This document shows positions 61,321-64,000 of a DNA stretch of 64,000 nucleotides, one piece after another (the stretch's first letter is position 1; every line of letters begins with the position of its first letter). The translations under genes and the position numbers were made by a program. The notes under the pieces are model-generated. The model was not told the DNA's origin and did not search any database. It saw only the letters and a list, made by a program, of their open reading frames with translations. Source of the stretch: Flavobacteriales bacterium (GTDB lineage: Bacteria > Bacteroidota > Bacteroidia > CAIKAF01); NCBI GenBank assembly GCA_018401695.1, contig JAGYKD010000001.1, positions 970,016 through 1,034,015 of the forward strand. Direction: 5' to 3'.

Positions 61321-61706
61321 AGAACTTATTCTCTTTAGTATTCATTGCTGTGCTTTCTCTTTCAACCGCCGCTCAGGGCAATCTACAGTTCAACCAGGTG
61401 CTAAAGGTGAGCGATCAGGTGCAAACGGTGCCTGTGGGCAAGGTTTGGAAAGTAGTAAGCTACTGGCAAGGAAACCTAAACGTTACGTCAAATACACAAA
61501 CTACCTGTTCCAACAACAGCCGGCACACTCCTTTTATTCTGGATGGACAAATTTACTATCTGTTTAGAAACGTTTCAACCGGAAGTTCCAACTTTTTAAT
61601 AGCTCCTTCCAACGAACTGCCCCTGTGGCTCCCCGCCGGCACCACCCTTCAAACCCAATGCAGCAAAGACTTTCTTTCGGTTATAGAATTCAATATTGTC
61701 CCATGA
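61317..61706 (+). CDS. Array paralogue F: small secreted protein
   Basis: 129 residues; signal ends TAAQG. Blocks: NLQFNQVLKV, QTVPVGKVWKVVSY, RHTPFILDGQIYYLF, LPLWLPAGTTLQTQC, LSVIEFNIVP. The Cys pair (TTC and QTQC) sits exactly as in E. Four-base overlaps on both sides. Confidence 0.83.
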   Translation: MKNLFSLVFIAVLSLSTAAQGNLQFNQVLKVSDQVQTVPVGKVWKVVSYWQGNLNVTSNTQTTCSNNSRHTPFILDGQIYYLFRNVSTGSSNFLIAPSNELPLWLPAGTTLQTQCSKDFLSVIEFNIVP

Positions 61707-62155
61707 AACCATTCTTCATTCTAGTTCTTCTTAGTTTTTTGGGCCTAAAGGTTTCCGCTCAAGGCACCTTACAATTCAATCAGGCCTTAGTCGTTACCGA
61801 CCAACTGCAGACGGTTCCGGCCGGTAAAGTTTGGAAAGTAACCGCCATTTACGGTAAAGACGAGGTGTGCCGCAGCGTGGCTCCGCTCTACAACACCTGG
61901 TTTTCCAAAGCCTTGGTAGCCGGGTTTTTTCTGAATGGGGTAGAGGTGCTTTCTTTCCGTAAGTTTCTTACGCAAACCATGTACAACAATAGCCCCACCT
62001 GTACCTCTAGCAATAGCAACGGCTACAATTTTTCCAGCCTAAATTTCGAAAGCGACCCCAACGTTTTGCCCATTTGGATTCCTGCAGGATCTACCGTGCA
62101 GACCAGTGGGCCCAACATTTTTCTTTCGGCCATCGAATTCAATATCGTACCCTAA
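61703..62155 (+). CDS. Array paralogue G: small secreted protein
   Basis: 150 residues from ATG 61703; the track ORF begins in F in another frame. Signal ends VSAQG. Blocks: TLQFNQALVV, QTVPAGKVWKVTAIYG, FFLNGVEV, VLPIWIPAGSTVQTS, LSAIEFNIVP. The loop carries two cysteines (EVC, TCTS). TAATG overlap with H. Confidence 0.82.
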   Translation: MKPFFILVLLSFLGLKVSAQGTLQFNQALVVTDQLQTVPAGKVWKVTAIYGKDEVCRSVAPLYNTWFSKALVAGFFLNGVEVLSFRKFLTQTMYNNSPTCTSSNSNGYNFSSLNFESDPNVLPIWIPAGSTVQTSGPNIFLSAIEFNIVP

Positions 62156-62547
62156 TGCGCAAGCTTCTCCTACTTTTATTATTCGGAATTTCCTTACAGG
62201 GACTTAAAGCCCAAGGTGCCAATTTAAAGTACAACCAAGCCTTATTGTTGACCAGCCAAGCCAGCGGATGCCAATCCTGTTGGACAGTCCCCTCAGGTCG
62301 GGTTTGGAAAATTACGGGTGTTTCTACCAACTCCAATACCATGACCTCCATCCATTTGAATGGTCTTTCTTTAGGCTTTTTAATAGGAAGTGTCTTTACC
62401 TCAAGCAGCGGCACCTATTTAAATGCTCAATATGCGGATCAAGTATTCCCGATTTGGTTGCCTGCCGGCTCAACCCTAGGTTACAGCAGCATTGGCTCCA
62501 ACCGCAACATCGCTTTCTACGGCATCGAATTTTTAGAAGTACCTTAA
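62155..62547 (+). CDS. Array paralogue H: CxSCW subfamily
   Basis: 130 residues from ATG 62155; the track ORF begins in G. Signal ends LKAQG. Here the first block is preceded by a CxxC pair: SGCQSCWTVPSGRVWKITG. Then SIHLNGLSLGFLIG, FPIWLPAGSTLGY, GSNRNIAFYGIEFLEVP. The CxSCW motif and GSNRNI tail are shared with I and/or J only. Confidence 0.82.
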   Translation: MRKLLLLLLFGISLQGLKAQGANLKYNQALLLTSQASGCQSCWTVPSGRVWKITGVSTNSNTMTSIHLNGLSLGFLIGSVFTSSSGTYLNAQYADQVFPIWLPAGSTLGYSSIGSNRNIAFYGIEFLEVP

Positions 62548-62548
62548 T

Positions 62549-62944
62549 ATGCGACGTTTTTTATGCACGTTAATCTTTGGTTTAGGACTTAGCTTGGGTG
62601 CACAGGCTCAAGGAACCCTACAGTTCAATCAGGCCCTGGTGCTCACTGCACAATCTCAGGCCTCCTGCACCAGCTGCTGGACGGTTCCATCGGGTAGGGT
62701 GTGGAAAATCACCGGCTTTTCTTGCAATTCCACGGGCTTGCCCTCTATGTATATAAACGGGCTCGAAGGCTCCGGCATGCTCGGCAGCTCATTTAGCACC
62801 GGATCCACTAGTTATTGGGGCCCGCGGTATGGAAAGCCTACCTTCCCCCTTTGGCTTTCTGCCGGAACAACCTTGGGTTTTGCCAACGGCACTTCCGGTA
62901 TGAATACCATTTTCTATGGCATTGAATTTAATATAATTCCCTAA
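62549..62944 (+). CDS. Array paralogue I: CxSCW subfamily
   Basis: 131 residues; signal ends AQAQG. TLQFNQALVL, ASCTSCWTVPSGRVWKITGF, MYINGLEGSG, FPLWLSAGTTLGFANG, IFYGIEFNIIP. One base after H; TAATG overlap with J. The CxSCW pair could form a redox-active or structural disulfide next to the conserved Trp. Confidence 0.82.
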   Translation: MRRFLCTLIFGLGLSLGAQAQGTLQFNQALVLTAQSQASCTSCWTVPSGRVWKITGFSCNSTGLPSMYINGLEGSGMLGSSFSTGSTSYWGPRYGKPTFPLWLSAGTTLGFANGTSGMNTIFYGIEFNIIP

Positions 62945-63312
62945 TGAAGCTCCTGTCACTTTTTTTATTGGCCTTTTGCCTTTCAGTTATGGCATCTGCA
63001 CAGGGAAGCTTGCAGTTTAATAAAGCCGTTTTACTAGAGGCCCATCAAAGCGATTGCGCCAGTTGCTGGACGGTACCCGCCGGAAAAGTTTGGAAAGTCA
63101 CCTCCATGAGTACCAATTCCTCTAATTTGGCCTCCATCCACGTCAATGGTTATACGCTCGGCTTTTTGTCCCGCAGCACCACCCAGTCCGAGTCGCGCTG
63201 GGTCATTGAGTTTCCCCTTTGGTTGCCGGCGGCCGCTACCATGGGCTACACCAACCTTGGCTCCAACCGCAACATCACCTTTTTTGCCTTAGAATTCAAT
63301 GTGGTGCCCTAA
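62944..63312 (+). CDS. Array paralogue J: CxSCW subfamily
   Basis: 122 residues, the smallest complete member. Signal ends ASAQG. SLQFNKAVLL, SDCASCWTVPAGKVWKVTSM, SIHVNGYTLGFLSR, FPLWLPAAATMGY, GSNRNITFFALEFNVVP. The similarity of SIHxNGxxLGFL to gene H shows close kinship. It is the last gene before the array is interrupted by a GC-rich element. Confidence 0.82.
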   Translation: MKLLSLFLLAFCLSVMASAQGSLQFNKAVLLEAHQSDCASCWTVPAGKVWKVTSMSTNSSNLASIHVNGYTLGFLSRSTTQSESRWVIEFPLWLPAAATMGYTNLGSNRNITFFALEFNVVP

Positions 63313-63317
63313 GGTTT

Positions 63318-63430
63318 ATTTTTTTGGGCGGCCGGGCGGGCTGCTGCCTGCAAGTCCGCGCATCCAAACCAAGGGTGGCGGGGCCGCAGCGCCCTTCGCT
63401 AAAGCTCAGTGGCTGCAACCCTCGCCCCCC
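63318..63430 (-). repeat. GC-rich intergenic hairpin element, copy 8 (within the array)
   Basis: The minus-strand end GGCCGCCCAAAAAAA matches the termini of other copies. Internal GC-rich inverted segments (GGGCGGGCTGC, GGCGGGGCCGCAGCGCCC) are present but the arms and core are less clear than elsewhere. It lies between J and K, the only array genes separated by more than 12 bases (189-base gap). Confidence 0.45.
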
Positions 63431-63501
63431 TTTGGCTTGGCTGCTTGCGGGCTTTCCGGCGCATCCCTGCCGCATCTTCTTCCAAACACAAGTTTCTGCT
63501 C

Positions 63502-63885
63502 ATGAAAAATCTAGTCGTTTGTACCATCTTTTTGTTTGCCTTCTTCTGGGCCAACACCGGCTCGGCTCAATCCCTACAATTTAGCCGGGTAATGCTTGTC
63601 ACCAATCTGCAAACCGTGCCGGCCGGAAAAGTATGGAAGGTAGAATCGGCGATGCTTACCGGAAACCTTGGCATCAACACCGGAACAACCTCCTATCAAA
63701 CCCAATCAGCAATCATCCGTGTGGATGGCCAAAACATAAACCTTATGCACACGTTTGGCAATTCCTACGGGGTGCAATTTCAAGAACTGACTCGTCTGCC
63801 CATGTGGCTACCTGCAGGAACTACCCTAGAGCCTTCTACCAACATTGGTAAAATAAGCATCATCGAATTTACCGTTGTGCCATGA
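63502..63885 (+). CDS. Array paralogue K: small secreted protein
   Basis: 127 residues from ATG 63502; the longer track ORF reads through the GC-rich element. Signal ends GSAQ. SLQFSRVMLV, QTVPAGKVWKVES, IIRVDGQNI, RLPMWLPAGTTLEP, ISIIEFTVVP. No cysteine in the mature part, as in C. ATGA overlap with L. Confidence 0.83.
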   Translation: MKNLVVCTIFLFAFFWANTGSAQSLQFSRVMLVTNLQTVPAGKVWKVESAMLTGNLGINTGTTSYQTQSAIIRVDGQNINLMHTFGNSYGVQFQELTRLPMWLPAGTTLEPSTNIGKISIIEFTVVP

Positions 63886-64000
63886 AACAGCTTCTTTTTT
63901 TAGTTTTCTTAGGTTTTGGAGCTTTGCTTCATGGCCAGAGCCTTCAATTTAGCCAAGTGAAACTGGTAACCAACCAAGAAACCGTCCCCGCCGGAAAAGT
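63882..64000 (+). CDS. Array paralogue L: small secreted protein, cut by window end
   Basis: The first 39 residues are visible: signal MKQLLFLVFLGFGALLHGQ, then SLQFSQVKLV and ETVPAGK, so the array continues beyond the window. Four-base overlap with K. Confidence 0.85.
   Translation, partial: MKQLLFLVFLGFGALLHGQSLQFSQVKLVTNQETVPAGK

Overview
The window looks like chromosomal DNA of a Bacteroidota bacterium, most likely in or near the Flavobacteriales. The evidence is several secreted proteins ending in type IX secretion (T9SS) sorting domains (PNP motif, GxY, basic tail), promoters of the form TTTG-N20-TAnnTTTG, and lineage-typical families: DUF2723, GSCFA, Ig-like/PKD surface proteins, a PNGase F-type enzyme, the short AMP nucleosidase and a bifunctional PGI/PMI-type SIS protein. 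Genes are dense and mostly housekeeping or envelope-related. There is no phage, plasmid, rRNA or CRISPR locus.

Layout. 1-5.7 kb (mostly minus strand): a truncated DUF2723 membrane protein, a second related GT-C-like protein, lipoprotein MsrB, PurQ and an unknown membrane protein. 5.9-11.2 kb: a disordered membrane-anchored protein, LipB and PGI/PMI, then a tight rnhA-GSCFA-exoIII operon. 11.5-13.8 kb: a LuxR-type regulator and a T9SS cupredoxin-like protein. 13.9-16.4 kb: an AbiE-like toxin-antitoxin pair lying between two nearly identical 104-bp copies of tRNA-Arg(CCG), followed by initiator tRNA-fMet; this is a small island at a tRNA. 16.4-25.4 kb: Era, MscS, a T9SS PKD protein, lipoproteins, a thioesterase/phosphopantetheinyl transferase pair and an XRE regulator. 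26-31 kb: RecQ and a DPP-IV-like peptidase. 31-37 kb: a 1968-residue surface protein with three glycine-rich modules. 37-45 kb: DsbD carrying type-3 repeats, an RRM protein, a thioredoxin-like protein, a kelch-like T9SS protein, and an M20 amidohydrolase-alanine racemase operon. 45-58 kb: a T9SS PNGase F-like enzyme, SRAP, AMP nucleosidase, M28 peptidase, PccB-PurD, a 2OG dioxygenase, SlyD-like FKBP and a large unknown protein.

The most unusual part is 58.6-64.0 kb. A tail-fibre-like secreted protein heads a co-directional array of at least twelve small secreted paralogues, which runs off the window edge. Each is a signal peptide plus about 100-155 residues. Almost all share a TVPAGKVWKV-like block near the mature N-terminus, a PLWLPAGT-like block and an EFNxVP C-terminus. 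Most neighbours overlap by 1 or 4 bases, so the array looks like one translationally coupled transcript. I recognise no described family; it is my candidate for an undescribed system.

A second unexplained layer is a dispersed family of GC-rich intergenic hairpins. Their long arms differ between copies but pair within each copy. Four copies share GTTTGCTGCGCGCCAC (or its complement) near the apex, and most end in GGCGCCC(C/T)AAAAA or a variant. One copy interrupts the paralogue array. All functional statements are by eye from motifs; no database search was run.
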